From Tatumella morbirosei (GTDB taxonomy: Bacteria; Pseudomonadota; Gammaproteobacteria; Enterobacterales; Enterobacteriaceae): 64,000 nucleotides of DNA. The stretch is taken from positions 682,001-746,000 of the forward strand of contig NZ_JPKR02000004.1 in NCBI RefSeq assembly GCF_000757425.2, read 5' to 3'. The notes beneath the pieces are model-generated. The model did no database searches. It saw only the letters and a program-made list of their open reading frames with translations, and was not told the origin of the DNA. Made by a program: the position numbers and the translations under genes. This document shows, piece by piece, positions 10,277-20,349 of this stretch (positions are counted from its first letter, which is position 1; each line of letters begins with the position of its first letter).

Positions 10277-10499
10277 TTTTATCTTCCCTGATAAAATCAA
10301 TAACACTCCTTTCCCGGAACAGTATCCTCTGAAAAATGCCCGACCCCGGGGTTTTGAAACTATGATATGACGCTAATCGTGTAAATAGGAATCTTTCAGT
10401 GACGTGAATTACTTTCAATATCTTAATATGTTTTATCGCTGAGGGGGGATAGAATATCTGAACTGGTGCGGATTCCAGAATTTGGTGATTTTTGACAGT

Positions 10500-10521
10500 C
10501 TGTCAGGAAGCTGCCACCGCA
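10500..10521. repeat. 22-bp direct repeat, copy 2
   Basis: Identical to 9006-9027, the cueR 3' end. This copy forms the left arm of the ybbN terminator hairpin. Confidence 0.85.
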
Positions 10522-10539
10522 GAGAGTAATGCGGTGGCA
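10512..10539 (-). terminator. hairpin downstream of ybbN
   Basis: Perfect ten-base stem TGCCACCGCA / TGCGGTGGCA with an eight-base loop, ten bases after the ybbN stop. U-poor downstream, so termination strength is uncertain. Confidence 0.6.
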
Positions 10540-10548
10540 ACGCGGAGA

Positions 10549-11406
10549 TTAATAGAGCAGGGAATATAACTGACGGCGATATTTTCCGGCCAGCGCATCA
10601 CCGGTTCCCAGTGCGGCCAGAATTTCCTGGAAGGTTTTGCGCAGTTCGCCACCCCCGGCAGCCAGATCGGTTTTCAGAAAACCGAACAGCAGTTCCAGTG
10701 CTTCTTCGTTACGCCCCACCTGATGGAACTGAACCGCCAGTTTAGCGGCAATTTCGGTATTGGTAGGATCCGCGTCCAGCTCCGTCTGCAGTTGCTGGAT
10801 TTCCGGGGTATCCGCCGCCTGACGCAGCAGATCGATCTGCGCCAGTAAGCTTTGATAGCGGGTATCCCTATCCTGCAATGGCACGTGTTTCAACACTTCT
10901 TCTGCTTCATCACTGCGGTTCAGCTGCAACAACGTCTCAGCCAGCAGGAACCCGGTTTCGCTGGCATGCTGGCTGAGTTGCCATGCATCTTTCAGCAAAG
11001 GCAAGGCTTCCAGAGGTTTCTCTTCATCCAGTAAGGCCTGAGCCTGCTGAACTTTGATTTCGTCTTCACGCGGCAAAACTTTTTCCAGTAGTGTGCGGAT
11101 GGCTTCTTCCGGTTGTGGTCCCTGGAAGCCATCCACCGGCTGACCGTCTTTAAACAGATAGACTGTCGGGATAGCCCGTAAGCCGAACTGTGAGGCCACC
11201 ATCTGCTGTTCATCGCAGTCCAGTTTAGCCAGCAGGAATTGTCCGCGATACTCTGCAGCCAGTTTCTCCAGTACCGGGGTCAGTTCCTGGCAGTGCTGGC
11301 TGCGGGCTGACCAGAAGTAGAACAGCACCGGCACCTGCATCGATTGCTCAAGGACCTGCTGCAGATTGGATTCATTAACATCAATAATCGGGGCTTGCGG
11401 TGACAT
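10549..11406 (-). CDS. cnoX: chaperedoxin CnoX (YbbN)
   Basis: Thioredoxin-fold plus TPR chaperone that protects and hands substrates to GroEL and DnaK under oxidative or bleach stress. The N-terminal thioredoxin domain (about 1-110) has SQHC instead of CGPC ([11 protein letters not shown]), as in E. coli YbbN, so no classic disulfide reductase site. The C-terminal 115-285 is helical TPR. Length 285, as in relatives. Followed by ybbO as in E. coli. Confidence 0.93.
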   Translation of the reverse strand: MSPQAPIIDVNESNLQQVLEQSMQVPVLFYFWSARSQHCQELTPVLEKLAAEYRGQFLLAKLDCDEQQMVASQFGLRAIPTVYLFKDGQPVDGFQGPQPEEAIRTLLEKVLPREDEIKVQQAQALLDEEKPLEALPLLKDAWQLSQHASETGFLLAETLLQLNRSDEAEEVLKHVPLQDRDTRYQSLLAQIDLLRQAADTPEIQQLQTELDADPTNTEIAAKLAVQFHQVGRNEEALELLFGFLKTDLAAGGGELRKTFQEILAALGTGDALAGKYRRQLYSLLY

Positions 11407-11480
11407 AAGCTGTGTTCCTTGGTCTGAAAAATTAACCGTTATCTGTCAGATATGGGGACTGGCCGCCTGAGTTCAAGCGG

Positions 11481-12269
11481 CTATTTTTTCGGTGCTGAAT
11501 GACTGCTTAAAATTCGATCCAGTAATATGCCTGGTAACAGACGGCGCGCTACAGACATCACGTGTGCGACCACCGTGACCGGATAGCGTTGACGTGGATA
11601 GCGGCTTTCCAGCGCATGACGCAATTTCGGTAAAATTGCCTGTGGTGGCAGGGTAAAACGGGCGGCGATACCAGGATTGGTCACCGGACTCTCTGATTCA
11701 CCCTGCACGACATTGCCGGTAAACTCCGTCGAAATGGGGCCCGGCTCAATCAGACTGACCCGGATACCGCTGTGTTGCAGTTCCATACGCAAAGCATCGG
11801 ACCAGGCTTCCAGCGCATATTTACTGGCGGCATAGGCGCCGCGCCCCGGGGTAGAAATCAGGCCCATCACGGAACTGGTATTCACTATTCTGGCGTTTCC
11901 ACTGGCCTGTAAACACGGAAGCAACAACATCGTCAGCTGATGAACGGCGAAAAAATTGGCGGAAAACTGTTGTTCCAGCTGCTGGCGGGAGAGGGCAGAC
12001 AGGGGGCCATAAACCCCGAAACCGGCATTATTAAACAGTGCATAGAGTTTGCCGCCGCTCAGCTCCGTGACCTGTCGGGCGGCTGCTTCCACGCTCTGAG
12101 GGTCATCCAGGTCGAGCAAAATACCCGTGTAACCGAGTTGTTCCATCCGGCTGACATCCTCCGGTTTGCGGCAGGCGGCAAAAACCCGGTAGCCGCGCAT
12201 TAACAGGTCACTGGCAGCGACCGCACCAATACCACTGGAACATCCGGTGATTAAGATATTTTTTTGCAT
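11481..12269 (-). CDS. ybbO: short-chain dehydrogenase YbbO
   Basis: NADP-dependent SDR-family oxidoreductase of 262 residues; the E. coli homologue reduces aldehydes. Rossmann motif TGCSSGIGAVAA at the N-terminus, NNAG motif (FNNAGFG), catalytic Ser and YxxxK (YAASK). Upstream of ybbN on the same strand with a 74-bp gap. Confidence 0.9.
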   Translation of the reverse strand: MQKNILITGCSSGIGAVAASDLLMRGYRVFAACRKPEDVSRMEQLGYTGILLDLDDPQSVEAAARQVTELSGGKLYALFNNAGFGVYGPLSALSRQQLEQQFSANFFAVHQLTMLLLPCLQASGNARIVNTSSVMGLISTPGRGAYAASKYALEAWSDALRMELQHSGIRVSLIEPGPISTEFTGNVVQGESESPVTNPGIAARFTLPPQAILPKLRHALESRYPRQRYPVTVVAHVMSVARRLLPGILLDRILSSHSAPKK

Positions 12270-12391
12270 AAATATACACGCTACTGGCGGAAGGAAGGCG
12301 TAAAACGCATTACAAGGTATGCCCGAGTATTACACAGAAACCGGTGGCAGCACCAATGGCTGGCCGGGAATTAGCGCCAAAAACAGAGAGA

Positions 12392-12421
12392 CTGCACAGG
12401 AAAACCGGGTTTCCTGTGCAG
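12392..12421 (-). terminator. long hairpin downstream of purK
   Basis: Twelve-base perfect stem CTGCACAGGAAA / TTTCCTGTGCAG with a six-base loop, just after the purK stop. On the minus strand it is followed by a short T-rich stretch. Confidence 0.7.
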
Positions 12422-12428
12422 AGAGAGA

Positions 12429-13493
12429 TTAGAGTTTTTCGCTGGCCCAGTCGATAGCCGCGGCATATTCTTCCGGCAGCTGTGGAACCAGGGCCCGCAG
12501 ATTCTCTTTAAGCCGGAGTGTATCACTGTCGGTCAGATTGAGGTGACCCAGTTTACGGCCAGGGCGCACTTCTTTTTCGTACCAGTGCAGGTGCACCAGA
12601 GATTGTTCCAGCCATTGCAGATTCAGGGCGCAGCCGATGATATTCACCATGACCGATGGGGCGAAAACCACTGGCTGAGGTAAGGCTAAACCAAGGATAG
12701 CCCGCAGATGTAGTTCAAACTGACTGACCGAGGCACCATTTTGCGTCCAGTGACCACTGTTATGCACTCTGGGTGCCAGCTCATTAATCAGCAGTCCCTG
12801 TGGAGTGACAAAACACTCCATAGCAATGACACCGACATAATCGAGTTCCTGCATTATCGCGGTAAGCATCGATTCCGCCTGACGTTGCTGGTCAGCATCC
12901 GGCTGCGGCAGCGCCACGCTGGTCAGTAAAATACCGTTATGATGCAGATTATGGGTCAGGGGGTAGAACACGGTTGTGCCGTCACGACCACGGGCACCCA
13001 CCAGCGAAACCTCGCCGGAAAAATTAATTCCCTGCTCGACAATGCACTCACCGTAGCACTCTTCCGGTAGCGTCAGGCAGTCAGGCTGACGCAGATGCCA
13101 CTGGCCGCGTCCGTCATAGCCGCCGGTGCGACGCTTGACGATAGCCAGTTCACCCAGTCGGGCAAAGACCTCCGGCCACTCGCTGGCCTCGCTCAGCAAT
13201 TGCCAGGGGGCGGTGGCTAGCCCCAGTTGATCAAGCAGCTGTTTCTGAGTCAGACGATCGGCCAGACGTGGAAAAATATCGCGGTTCACAAACGCCGGGT
13301 GGCTTGCCAGCTCGCGGGTCAGCGCGGTTTCCGGCCAGCGTTCAATTTCTGCAGTGATCACGCTCTGACGAATCGGCAGCGCTTCCGGTTCAGCATCGGT
13401 GCCGACCGGATAAACGGCGATCCCCAGTGGTTCGCCGGCCTGGCGCAACATCCGTCCCAGTTGTCCGTTACCGAGTACGCAAACTGACTTCAT
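12429..13493 (-). CDS. purK: 5-(carboxyamino)imidazole ribonucleotide synthase PurK
   Basis: ATP-grasp enzyme that carboxylates AIR with bicarbonate and ATP to give N5-CAIR in purine synthesis. 354 residues (E. coli 355). N-terminal [13 protein letters not shown], then ATP-grasp domain ([14 protein letters not shown]) and the metal/ATP motif [15 protein letters not shown]. Its start overlaps the purE stop by four bases, so translation is coupled. Confidence 0.97.
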   Translation of the reverse strand: MKSVCVLGNGQLGRMLRQAGEPLGIAVYPVGTDAEPEALPIRQSVITAEIERWPETALTRELASHPAFVNRDIFPRLADRLTQKQLLDQLGLATAPWQLLSEASEWPEVFARLGELAIVKRRTGGYDGRGQWHLRQPDCLTLPEECYGECIVEQGINFSGEVSLVGARGRDGTTVFYPLTHNLHHNGILLTSVALPQPDADQQRQAESMLTAIMQELDYVGVIAMECFVTPQGLLINELAPRVHNSGHWTQNGASVSQFELHLRAILGLALPQPVVFAPSVMVNIIGCALNLQWLEQSLVHLHWYEKEVRPGRKLGHLNLTDSDTLRLKENLRALVPQLPEEYAAAIDWASEKL

Positions 13494-13999
13494 GCTTCCT
13501 CCCGTGGGTCTGGGTTTTCCAGAACTGCATCGCTCTGTGCTGTCCGCCAGGCGCTGAGACGGCTCGCCAGTGCAGGATCGTTAACGGCCAGAATCTGGGC
13601 GGCCAGCAGTGCCGCATTCGCTGCTCCGGCTTTACCAATGGCCAGCGTTCCGACCGGAATACCGCGTGGCATCTGTACAATCGAATAAAGGCTGTCGACT
13701 CCGCTCAGTGCGGCGCTTTGCACCGGAACACCCAGCACCGGCACTAAGGTTTTCGCCGCCAGCATACCTGGCAGATGTGCAGCACCGCCGGCACCGGCGA
13801 TAATCACATGAAAGCCCTGTTGTTGGGCATTTTCAGCAAAACTGAACAGTTTGTCCGGGGTGCGGTGGGCTGAAACCACTTCCACATGATGGGCAAGATT
13901 CAGTTCGTTAAGGATTTCTGCAGCATACTGCATCGTAGCCCAGTCACTTTTAGAACCCATAATAATAGCGATACGGGCCGGGGCAGTATTCGACGACAT
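13490..13999 (-). CDS. purE: N5-CAIR mutase PurE
   Basis: Converts N5-CAIR to CAIR in purine synthesis. The start at 13999 ([20 protein letters not shown]) matches E. coli PurE and has AGGAG eight bases upstream; an upstream ATG adds seven unlikely residues. PurE motifs GSKSDW, VSAHRTP and [11 protein letters not shown] are present. First gene of purEK, with a PurR box upstream. Confidence 0.97.
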   Translation of the reverse strand: MSSNTAPARIAIIMGSKSDWATMQYAAEILNELNLAHHVEVVSAHRTPDKLFSFAENAQQQGFHVIIAGAGGAAHLPGMLAAKTLVPVLGVPVQSAALSGVDSLYSIVQMPRGIPVGTLAIGKAGAANAALLAAQILAVNDPALASRLSAWRTAQSDAVLENPDPREEA

Positions 14000-14088
14000 G
14001 CGGTCAACTCCTGTGAGCAATTAAAGAACCTGTGCGGTACAGGCTATACACATTGAGAAGGGCGTGAGAATAGCATGAGACAGCGCGA

Positions 14089-14104
14089 AGGAAAACGGTT
14101 GCGT
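14089..14104 (-). promoter_or_regulatory. PurR operator of purEK
   Basis: Minus-strand ACGCAACCGTTTTCCT fits the PurR consensus ACGCAAACGTTTTCNT at all but one position. It lies about 90 bp upstream of the purE start. A TATTCT -10 with a TTTTCC -35 at 17 bp overlaps its 3' side, so PurR with hypoxanthine or guanine would block initiation. Confidence 0.85.
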
Positions 14105-14134
14105 ACCCACACAACCGGACATTTCACGTGAAAC

Positions 14135-14851
14135 TTACCAGGGAAAAGCGTGAAGGGAGACACCACTGTCATCCAGGACTATCATCGAGCCCTGTCGGTG
14201 CCATGCGCCGAGTACCGCACGTTGTGCCGGCTGGTGACTGACTGTCAGGCTGTGGATTTCCGGGCGATGGGTATGGCCATGAATCAGTAACGAAGCGTGA
14301 TAGCGTTGCATTGCCTGTTCTACTGCCTGTGGATTGACATCCATGATTTCCATGCTTTTTGACTGGTTCGCCTTGCTACTGTCATTACGCATTCTGGCGG
14401 CAATTTTCTGGCGGACAAACAAGGGTAACATCAGGAATAGCCGTTGCAGCCAGGGCTGGTGGACTTTTTGGCGAAAACGCTGGTATCCCTCATCGTCGGT
14501 ACACAGGGTATCGCCATGCATAATCAGTACCCGACGGCCATAAAGTTCCAGTAGCTGCTCTTCCGGCAGTAACTGCATTCCACAGCGTCTGGCATAGGCC
14601 TGGCCCAGCAGGAAATCGCGGTTACCGTGAATAAAGAACACAGGGACGGTTAACGCCCTCAGGGCTTCAGCGACCTGCTGATGCAGCGGGTTCGGATCAT
14701 CATCACCAATCCAGCTCTCAAACAGGTCGCCAAGAATATACAGCGCTTCACAGTCTGTGGCTTCGCGTTGTAAAAAACGCAGAAAACCGGCCGTTATTGC
14801 CGGTTCTTCCTGACACAGATGCAAATCTGCTATAAACAGCGTTCGCGGCAT
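14135..14851 (-). CDS. lpxH: UDP-2,3-diacylglucosamine diphosphatase LpxH
   Basis: Membrane-surface hydrolase that makes lipid X in lipid A synthesis. Calcineurin-like metallophosphoesterase motifs in order: [26 protein letters not shown] and HGHTHRP. 238 residues, close to E. coli (240). The start overlaps the ppiB stop (TAATG), so the two are coupled. Confidence 0.96.
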   Translation of the reverse strand: MPRTLFIADLHLCQEEPAITAGFLRFLQREATDCEALYILGDLFESWIGDDDPNPLHQQVAEALRALTVPVFFIHGNRDFLLGQAYARRCGMQLLPEEQLLELYGRRVLIMHGDTLCTDDEGYQRFRQKVHQPWLQRLFLMLPLFVRQKIAARMRNDSSKANQSKSMEIMDVNPQAVEQAMQRYHASLLIHGHTHRPEIHSLTVSHQPAQRAVLGAWHRQGSMIVLDDSGVSLHAFPW

Positions 14852-15345
14852 TACTCGCTGACGGTCACTTTCTGGATAACAACGTCATCTTTTGGCACAT
14901 CCTGATGCATACCACTGCGGCCGGTAGAGACGGCTTTGATTTTCTCAACCACGTCCATACCTTCAACCACTTCAGCAAATACACAGTAACCCCAGCCCTG
15001 CAGGCTTTCGTCACGGAAGTTCAGGAAGTCGTTGTCGGCAACGTTGATGAAAAACTGTGCAGTGGCAGAGTGTGGCGCAGAGGTACGGGCCATTGCCAGG
15101 GTACCGCGGGTGTTTTTCAGACCGTTATTCGCTTCGTTACGGATTTCAGCTTTGGTCGATTTTTGTTTCATACCAGGCTCAAAACCACCGCCCTGGATCA
15201 TAAAACCGTTAATAACGCGATGGAAAATAGTGTTGTCGTAAAAACCTTCGCGGCAGTACTCCAGGAAGTTTTGCACGGTAGTCGGGGCTTTATCGTCAAA
15301 TGTTTTAATAACGATATCACCAAAATTCGTCTGGAAAGTGACCAT
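14851..15345 (-). CDS. ppiB: cytoplasmic peptidyl-prolyl isomerase PpiB
   Basis: Cyclophilin B-type cis-trans proline isomerase without a signal peptide, 164 residues as in E. coli. Active-site segment [13 protein letters not shown] and substrate residues [17 protein letters not shown]. Upstream of and coupled to lpxH; divergent from cysS. Confidence 0.96.
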   Translation of the reverse strand: MVTFQTNFGDIVIKTFDDKAPTTVQNFLEYCREGFYDNTIFHRVINGFMIQGGGFEPGMKQKSTKAEIRNEANNGLKNTRGTLAMARTSAPHSATAQFFINVADNDFLNFRDESLQGWGYCVFAEVVEGMDVVEKIKAVSTGRSGMHQDVPKDDVVIQKVTVSE

Positions 15346-15554
15346 AATTTCATCCTGTCATGGTTATTGTCGGTATTTAACTCTTCCTGATTACAGGGAA
15401 GGGCAATCGCAGAGGCTCCTTATATCATAAAATTCAGGGTTACGGCAGTATGGCGAAAACTGATGATGCCGGATGGCTTGCTTTACGTCGCAGTCACGTG
15501 AAAAATACGGCACAATAACCACAGTTATCGCACACGTTTAAACGGAAGAGTTAA

Positions 15555-16940
15555 ATGCTAAAAATTTATAACACTCAGAGCAGACAAAAAGAGGAATTCA
15601 AACCTATTCATGCCGGCCAGGTCGGTATGTACGTGTGCGGTATTACCGTTTATGACCTGTGCCATATTGGTCACGGCAGGACTTTTGTAGCTTTTGACGT
15701 GGTTTCACGCTATTTACGCTATCTGGGCTACCAGCTGAAATATGTCAGAAATATCACCGATATTGACGATAAAATCATTAAACGTGCCAACGAAAATGGT
15801 GAGACTATCGAAGTGCTGACCAACCGGATGATCGGTGAGATGCATAGCGATTTTGATGCACTGGGTATTCTGCCGCCGGACGTGGAACCGCGTGCCACCC
15901 GACATATCGGTGAGATTATCGAACTGGTAGAAAAACTGCTGCAGCGTGGTCATGCCTATGTGGCTGACAACGGTGACGTCATGTTTGATGTGTTGAGTGA
16001 CAGTCACTACGGTGAACTCTCCCGTCAGGATCTGGAACAGTTACAGGCCGGGGCACGGGTCGAAGTCGCCGATGTGAAGAAAAATCCAATGGATTTTGTA
16101 CTGTGGAAAATGTCCAAAGCCGATGAACCCAGCTGGCCTTCTCCCTGGGGGGCGGGACGCCCTGGCTGGCATATTGAGTGTTCGGCGATGAACTGCAGCC
16201 AGCTGGGAGCGCATTTTGACATTCACGGCGGTGGATCTGACCTGATGTTCCCGCATCATGAAAACGAAATTGCTCAGTCGACCTGTGCGCATGGCGGTGA
16301 GTATGTAAATTACTGGATGCATTCCGGAATGGTGATGATTGACCGTGAAAAAATGTCCAAATCACTGGGCAACTTTTTTACGGTACGTGATGTTCTTAAG
16401 CATTATGATGCCGAAACCGTTCGCTACTTCCTGATGTCCGGTCATTACCGTAGTCAGCTGAATTATAGTGAAGATAATCTCAAGCAGGCCCGTGCGGCAC
16501 TGGAGCGTCTGTACACTGCATTGCGGAACACTCATCCTCAGGCAGAGGCTGCCGAAGGGGCTGAGTTTGAGCAACGTTTCCGGGACGCCATGAATGATGA
16601 CTTTAATACCCCGGAAGCTTATTCCGTGCTGTTTGATATGGGACGTGAAGTCAACCGGCTGAAAACCGAAGACGCTGCCGCTGCCGATGCGTTGGCCGCC
16701 AAACTACGCCAGCTTGCTAAAGTGCTGGGTATTCTGCAACAGGACCCTGAACTGTTCCTGCAAAGTTCTGCCGTCAGTAATGACGAAGAAGTGGCGGAGA
16801 TTGAGGCGCTGATCAAAATGCGTAAAGACGCCCGTGAGAGTAAAAACTGGGCGCAGGCAGATATCGCACGCGATAAGCTGAATGAGCTGGGGATTATTCT
16901 GGAAGATGGTCCGCAGGGAACCAGCTGGCGCCGTAAGTAA
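15555..16940 (+). CDS. cysS: cysteinyl-tRNA synthetase
   Basis: Class I aminoacyl-tRNA synthetase, 461 residues as in E. coli. HIGH motif in [15 protein letters not shown] motif in [11 protein letters not shown]. Zinc ligands: a Cys at residue 28 (MYVCGITVY), the Cys in HIECSAMN and the His/Glu in [10 protein letters not shown] terminator follows before the convergent ybcJ. Confidence 0.98.
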   Translation: MLKIYNTQSRQKEEFKPIHAGQVGMYVCGITVYDLCHIGHGRTFVAFDVVSRYLRYLGYQLKYVRNITDIDDKIIKRANENGETIEVLTNRMIGEMHSDFDALGILPPDVEPRATRHIGEIIELVEKLLQRGHAYVADNGDVMFDVLSDSHYGELSRQDLEQLQAGARVEVADVKKNPMDFVLWKMSKADEPSWPSPWGAGRPGWHIECSAMNCSQLGAHFDIHGGGSDLMFPHHENEIAQSTCAHGGEYVNYWMHSGMVMIDREKMSKSLGNFFTVRDVLKHYDAETVRYFLMSGHYRSQLNYSEDNLKQARAALERLYTALRNTHPQAEAAEGAEFEQRFRDAMNDDFNTPEAYSVLFDMGREVNRLKTEDAAAADALAAKLRQLAKVLGILQQDPELFLQSSAVSNDEEVAEIEALIKMRKDARESKNWAQADIARDKLNELGIILEDGPQGTSWRRK

Positions 16941-16959
16941 TTTCTGGCAATAAAAAGAG

Positions 16960-16992
16960 AAGGGCGGCGGGTTTTCCGATCGCCCTTTTTTA
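16960..16992. terminator. bidirectional terminator between cysS and ybcJ
   Basis: Stem AAGGGCG / CGCCCTT closing a 14-base loop, with a run of T on the right and A-rich sequence on the left. It can serve both convergent genes. Confidence 0.8.
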
Positions 16993-16997
16993 ATCAG

Positions 16998-17210
16998 TTA
17001 CGCAATAACCGAAATCGACTGACCGGCAAAACTCACGGTCTGACCGCTGACAATCTTGCAGCGTTTACGGGTTTCAACCTGGCCGTTAACCGTGACCAGG
17101 CCGTCAGCGATAAAGGCTTTTGCCTGAGCACCGCTTTCGGCCCAGCCTTCCAGTTTCAGCAGATCGCACAGTTCAACGTGTGGGAATTTACCCAGTGAAA
17201 AAGTCGCCAT
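16998..17210 (-). CDS. ybcJ: S4-like RNA-binding protein YbcJ
   Basis: Seventy-residue protein with an S4/alpha-L RNA-binding fold (LCDLLKLEGWAESGAQAKAF ... GQVETRKR). E. coli YbcJ is of the same size and adjacent to folD. Its start overlaps the folD stop by one base (TAATG). Confidence 0.93.
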   Translation of the reverse strand: MATFSLGKFPHVELCDLLKLEGWAESGAQAKAFIADGLVTVNGQVETRKRCKIVSGQTVSFAGQSISVIA

Positions 17211-18076
17211 TATGCATTTTCTCCGTCGTGGTACTCTTCACATGCCTGCAAAGTATTCTGAATTAAAGTCGCTACGGTCATCGGGCCTACGCCGCCCGGC
17301 ACCGGGGTAATCCATGAGGCGCGTTGTGCCGCAGCTTCAAATTCGACATCACCCACCACACGGCCATCGGCCAGGCGGTTAATCCCGACATCAATCACCA
17401 CCGCACCCGGTTTAATCCACTCGCCAGGAATAAAGTTGGCTTTACCTACCGCCACCACCAGCAGGTCGGCGTTTTCTACATGCTGACGCAGATTACGGGT
17501 GAAACGATGGGTTACGGTGGTAGTGCAGCCGGCCAGCAGCAATTCCAGGCTCATTGGACGGCCCACAATATTAGACGCTCCGATAACCACAGCATTGGCG
17601 CCAAAGGTTTCGATATTATAGCGTTCCAGCAGGGTCATAATGCCGCGTGGGGTGCAGGGGCGTAGCAACGGGGCACGCTGGCAAAGACGTCCCACATTAT
17701 ACGGGTGGAAGCCATCGACATCTTTGTCGGCCGCAATCCGTTCCAACACTTTGATATTATCGATTCCTTCCGGCAGAGGTAACTGCACCAGAATGCCGTC
17801 GATATCATTATCGCTATTCAACTTATCGATCAGTGCCAGCAATTCCTGCTCGCTGGTGGTGGCCGGTAAATCATAGGAACGCGATACAAAGCCCACTTCT
17901 TCACAGGCTTTACGTTTACTGCCGACATAAATTTGTGATGCCGGGTTTTCTCCGACTAGTACTACCGCCAGACCAGGGGCGCGTTTACCCGCTGCAAGAC
18001 GCTGTTTAACTTTTTCCGCAACTTCCAGACGAACCTGCTGCGCAATCGTTTTACCATCAATAATCTGTGCTGACAT
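17210..18076 (-). CDS. folD: bifunctional methylene-THF dehydrogenase/cyclohydrolase FolD
   Basis: Interconverts methylene-, methenyl- and formyl-tetrahydrofolate with NADP. The start at 18076 ([15 protein letters not shown]) gives 288 residues, as in E. coli; an upstream ATG would add ten unmatched residues. Motifs: [13 protein letters not shown] with the catalytic Lys, VQLPLP, and [12 protein letters not shown]. Gene order ybcJ-folD-argU as in E. coli. Confidence 0.97.
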   Translation of the reverse strand: MSAQIIDGKTIAQQVRLEVAEKVKQRLAAGKRAPGLAVVLVGENPASQIYVGSKRKACEEVGFVSRSYDLPATTSEQELLALIDKLNSDNDIDGILVQLPLPEGIDNIKVLERIAADKDVDGFHPYNVGRLCQRAPLLRPCTPRGIMTLLERYNIETFGANAVVIGASNIVGRPMSLELLLAGCTTTVTHRFTRNLRQHVENADLLVVAVGKANFIPGEWIKPGAVVIDVGINRLADGRVVGDVEFEAAAQRASWITPVPGGVGPMTVATLIQNTLQACEEYHDGENA

Positions 18077-18255
18077 CAGAGAAAAAATCCACGGAGTTAG
18101 AATCATAAGGTGAAGGCACCTATTTTGTCAGAAGCGGCGCACGCTGTCAGGCAAAGAATCACTGCCAGTTGCCTAAACCTTCAGCAACAGAACGGAAAGT
18201 CGCGTAAAAACATTGACTCAGTGACCGGTGACCGTATAATTCGTCGGAAATCAGG

Positions 18256-18332
18256 GCGCCCTTAGCTCAGTTGGATAGAGCACCGGCCTTCTAAGCCGTA
18301 GGTCATAGGTTCGAATCCTATAGGGCGCACCA
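18256..18332 (+). tRNA. argU: tRNA-Arg (TCT anticodon), argU
   Basis: A 77-nt cloverleaf: acceptor GCGCCCT / AGGGCGC, anticodon loop CTTCTAA with TCT reading AGA, T-loop GTTCGAATC and encoded CCA. It closely resembles E. coli argU. Its 3' part is the phage attachment core, and the prophage regenerates the intact gene at the left end. Confidence 0.97.
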
Positions 18333-18335
18333 TTT
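18288..18335 (+). other. attL core (48 bp within and after argU)
   Basis: The 48 bases from the anticodon loop of argU to three bases past CCA are identical to 60977-61024. The match stops sharply on both sides. This is the crossover region of the prophage integrase. Confidence 0.95.
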
Positions 18336-18347
18336 AATTTCAGTGAG

Positions 18348-19511
18348 TTACGCAATTCTTAGTCCAGCCTGATTTTCTCCTTGTGTCGTATTTGTGTCGT
18401 TACCTTCCAAAATGCTGTCAATTTGTCGGGCGTGACCGGTAAGATGGTTAGGTGCCAGGTGTGCATATCTGCGAACCATTTCTATTGATTCCCACCCTCC
18501 CATTTCCTGCAAAGCCGTTAACGGAACGCCGGACTGTATCAGCCAGCTTGCCCAGGTATGCCGGAGGTCGTGAAAGCGGAAATCTTCAATTCCTGAGCGT
18601 TTTAGTGCCAGACGCCATGATGTGTTATCATCACGCCGCATCTTTCTGACGGCCGCAGTTCTGGTTCCGTCTGGCCTGATAGCTGGTTTGGTATGAACAA
18701 ACACCCACCGCGAGTGTTTCCCGATCTGCTCCTTCAGTATTTTGCATGCTGTATCGTTCAGTGCCACGCCAATAGCCTTGCCTGCTTTGGCGTTTTCTGG
18801 ATTTATCCAGGCAACCTTCCTTTGCATATCAACCTGTGTCCATTCAAGGTCAACGATATTTGACCTTCTCAGACCTGTGGACAGCGCAAACACGATAACC
18901 GGACGAATACTGTCGGGCGCGCAGTCAATCAGCCTTTTAGCCTCATCCTTTGTTAGCCAGCGAATCCTTTTGCTGACCGGCTTCTTTGTTTTGATGACCG
19001 GCGCGGTTTTAATCCAGCCCCATTCATTAGCTGCGGCCCGAAGCAGGGACCGCATAAATGAAAGGTAGTGGCTTTTTGTGCCCATACTGACCGGCTTGTC
19101 TGTAAACTCAGGAACTGGTTTCCCTTCCCTTAATGCTGAGTCCCTCCGGATTTCCCATTTCCTTCGGTGGTTTCGGTTCACCATCTTACTGACAACCTTT
19201 TGCACTTCCTCGCCGGTGATTGTGGATATGTCACGGCCAGAAAAATGCCTTACAAAAAACTCCATTTTAATCCGGTCATCATCAAGGCTGCGCTTATGTT
19301 CTTTCTCATCCAGCCACCGCATGCAGGCGTCTTCAAATGAGCGTGTCGGTAAATCCCCAAGCTCATCGACCCGCCATGCCTCTGCTTTCATTTTATCGTG
19401 AAGCTCTAATGCCTGTTTCTTGTCCGAAGTGCCAAGCGATCTCCTAATTCTTTTGCCTGACGGGGTAAAGAAATGACAGTGCCATACTCCGCCCCTGAGG
19501 GTGATTGACAT
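18348..19511 (-). CDS. int: tyrosine recombinase (phage integrase)
   Basis: 387 residues, the length of P22 Int and DLP12 IntD, which it resembles throughout. The N-terminal arm/core-binding part is followed by the catalytic domain: Arg in ALSTGLRRSN, HxxR in FHDLRHTWASW, then GGWESIEMVRRYAHL with the nucleophilic Tyr. It reads toward attL and ends 16 bp past the tRNA. Tandem TTGTGTCG sites lie inside its 3' end. Overlaps the putative xis by 106 bp, as int and xis do in P22. Confidence 0.96.
   Translation of the reverse strand: MSITLRGGVWHCHFFTPSGKRIRRSLGTSDKKQALELHDKMKAEAWRVDELGDLPTRSFEDACMRWLDEKEHKRSLDDDRIKMEFFVRHFSGRDISTITGEEVQKVVSKMVNRNHRRKWEIRRDSALREGKPVPEFTDKPVSMGTKSHYLSFMRSLLRAAANEWGWIKTAPVIKTKKPVSKRIRWLTKDEAKRLIDCAPDSIRPVIVFALSTGLRRSNIVDLEWTQVDMQRKVAWINPENAKAGKAIGVALNDTACKILKEQIGKHSRWVFVHTKPAIRPDGTRTAAVRKMRRDDNTSWRLALKRSGIEDFRFHDLRHTWASWLIQSGVPLTALQEMGGWESIEMVRRYAHLAPNHLTGHARQIDSILEGNDTNTTQGENQAGLRIA
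18381..18399. promoter_or_regulatory. putative integrase arm-type sites (within int)
   Basis: Two direct TTGTGTCG units 11 bp apart, read on the plus strand. The same spaced pair occurs at 60842-60859 near attR, plus an inverted copy at 60908-60916. Same unit and spacing on both sides of the future attP suggest Int arm-binding sites. Confidence 0.55.
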
Positions 19512-19762
19512 GATAACTCTCCTTTATCAACACCCATGCTCGCCGGGCGATCATCTTCTGAACACTTCAGATAGTCAATAATTACGGATTCGAGGATGAT
19601 GTACTTTCCTTTATTCCCCGCCGTTCGTCTGGCTGGAATGCATCCTCTTTTAATCATCCCTGAAAGCGTCCTGGTGCTGACGTTTAGCTCTTGTGCAGCC
19701 TTAGCCAATGAAAAAACGCTGTCAGTCTTCAATGAGTGCTCCTTTACCCAACCCGCAGGCAC
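19406..19762 (-). CDS. xis: putative excisionase / MerR-like helix-turn-helix protein
   Basis: 118 residues (P22 Xis is 116). A winged-helix segment AAQELNVSTRTLSGMIKRGC fits excisionase/AlpA-type DNA binding. The gene overlaps the start of int by 106 bp, the P22 arrangement. The first codon here is GTG without a clear ribosome site; a TTG at 19732 has AAAGGAG six bases upstream and may be the true start. Its likely role is to direct Int to excision. Confidence 0.75.
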   Translation of the reverse strand: MPAGWVKEHSLKTDSVFSLAKAAQELNVSTRTLSGMIKRGCIPARRTAGNKGKYIILESVIIDYLKCSEDDRPASMGVDKGELSCQSPSGAEYGTVISLPRQAKELGDRLALRTRNRH

Positions 19763-19818
19763 GACAAAACGCCGGTGACCGGTGCGGGAATAGGGTGGTG
19801 TGGTTTTAGTAGGTGAGG

Positions 19819-20025
19819 TTAGTGGCGTTTAAACTTCGCGGCGCGTTCGTGCTTTTCTGCATCTTCGCGGCAGTAGCTGTCACAGTAGTGGCCTTTGTCT
19901 ATAGTGGCGTCACAGTTGAGACACTTGCCGGTGAATGGCTTCGGCAATGGCCGGTTAGCCATCGCTACCAGTAACTGCTGATGCTCAAGTTCTGATGCTT
20001 GGTCGAGTGGGTCTGCGTGGGTCAT
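19819..20025 (-). CDS. small phage zinc-finger protein
   Basis: 68 residues with C-x2-C...C-x3-C spacing (GKCLNCDATIDKGHYCDSYC), a treble-clef or DksA/TraR-like zinc site, and a basic C-terminus. Its ATG overlaps the TGA of the damaged DUF5405-like frame upstream. Function unknown; proteins like this are common in leftward operons of lambdoid phages. Confidence 0.65.
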   Translation of the reverse strand: MTHADPLDQASELEHQQLLVAMANRPLPKPFTGKCLNCDATIDKGHYCDSYCREDAEKHERAAKFKRH

Positions 20026-20291
20026 ACTGTAACTCCTTCAAACGCCGCTTCACACTGCTGGCCGATTTCATTAATCCGTTCCTGAATGGCTACCATGCTA
20101 TCGATATCTTACGTCCTGATATCACGCACTATCAGAGAGTTGATAAGCCAGGATAGTTTCGGATAGTATCCCACGACAGTCAGCGTTTACTGCCCGGCAT
20201 TCTTACCTTCTTTTACGACCTTCTTTTCATTAAGAACGAACTGGTTCTGGTCGCCGGTGATGACGTATTTCCCATCGATTTCAATCTTCAT
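20022..20291 (-). pseudogene. DUF5405-like phage gene with two in-frame stops
   Basis: From the ATG at 20291 one frame runs 90 codons to a TGA that overlaps the next gene's ATG. The start (MKIEIDGKYVITGDQNQFVL) resembles DUF5405 proteins of P2-like and other temperate phages. TAA occurs at codon 35 (20187-20189) and again at about codon 57, yet the frame after each stop still reads like protein (VVGYYPKLSWLINSLIV; IQERINEIGQQCEAAFEG). This is a recent nonsense-mutated gene or, less likely, a read-through product. Confidence 0.6.
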
Positions 20292-20314
20292 AGTGGTTTC
20301 CTTTAGGCAATAAA

Positions 20315-20334
20315 AAACCCGCCTGGGCGGGTTT
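20315..20334 (-). terminator. intrinsic terminator in the leftward operon
   Basis: Stem AAACCCGCC / GGCGGGTTT with a two-base loop, followed on the minus strand by a T-run. It lies between the 117-residue gene and the DUF5405-like frame. Confidence 0.85.
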
Positions 20335-20349
20335 GGTTTTTAACGGTTT

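Noticed and set aside
10227..10418. 63-residue frame at the right edge of the cueR-ybbN insertion
   Set aside because: Overlaps a better-supported gene in another frame and has no ribosome site.
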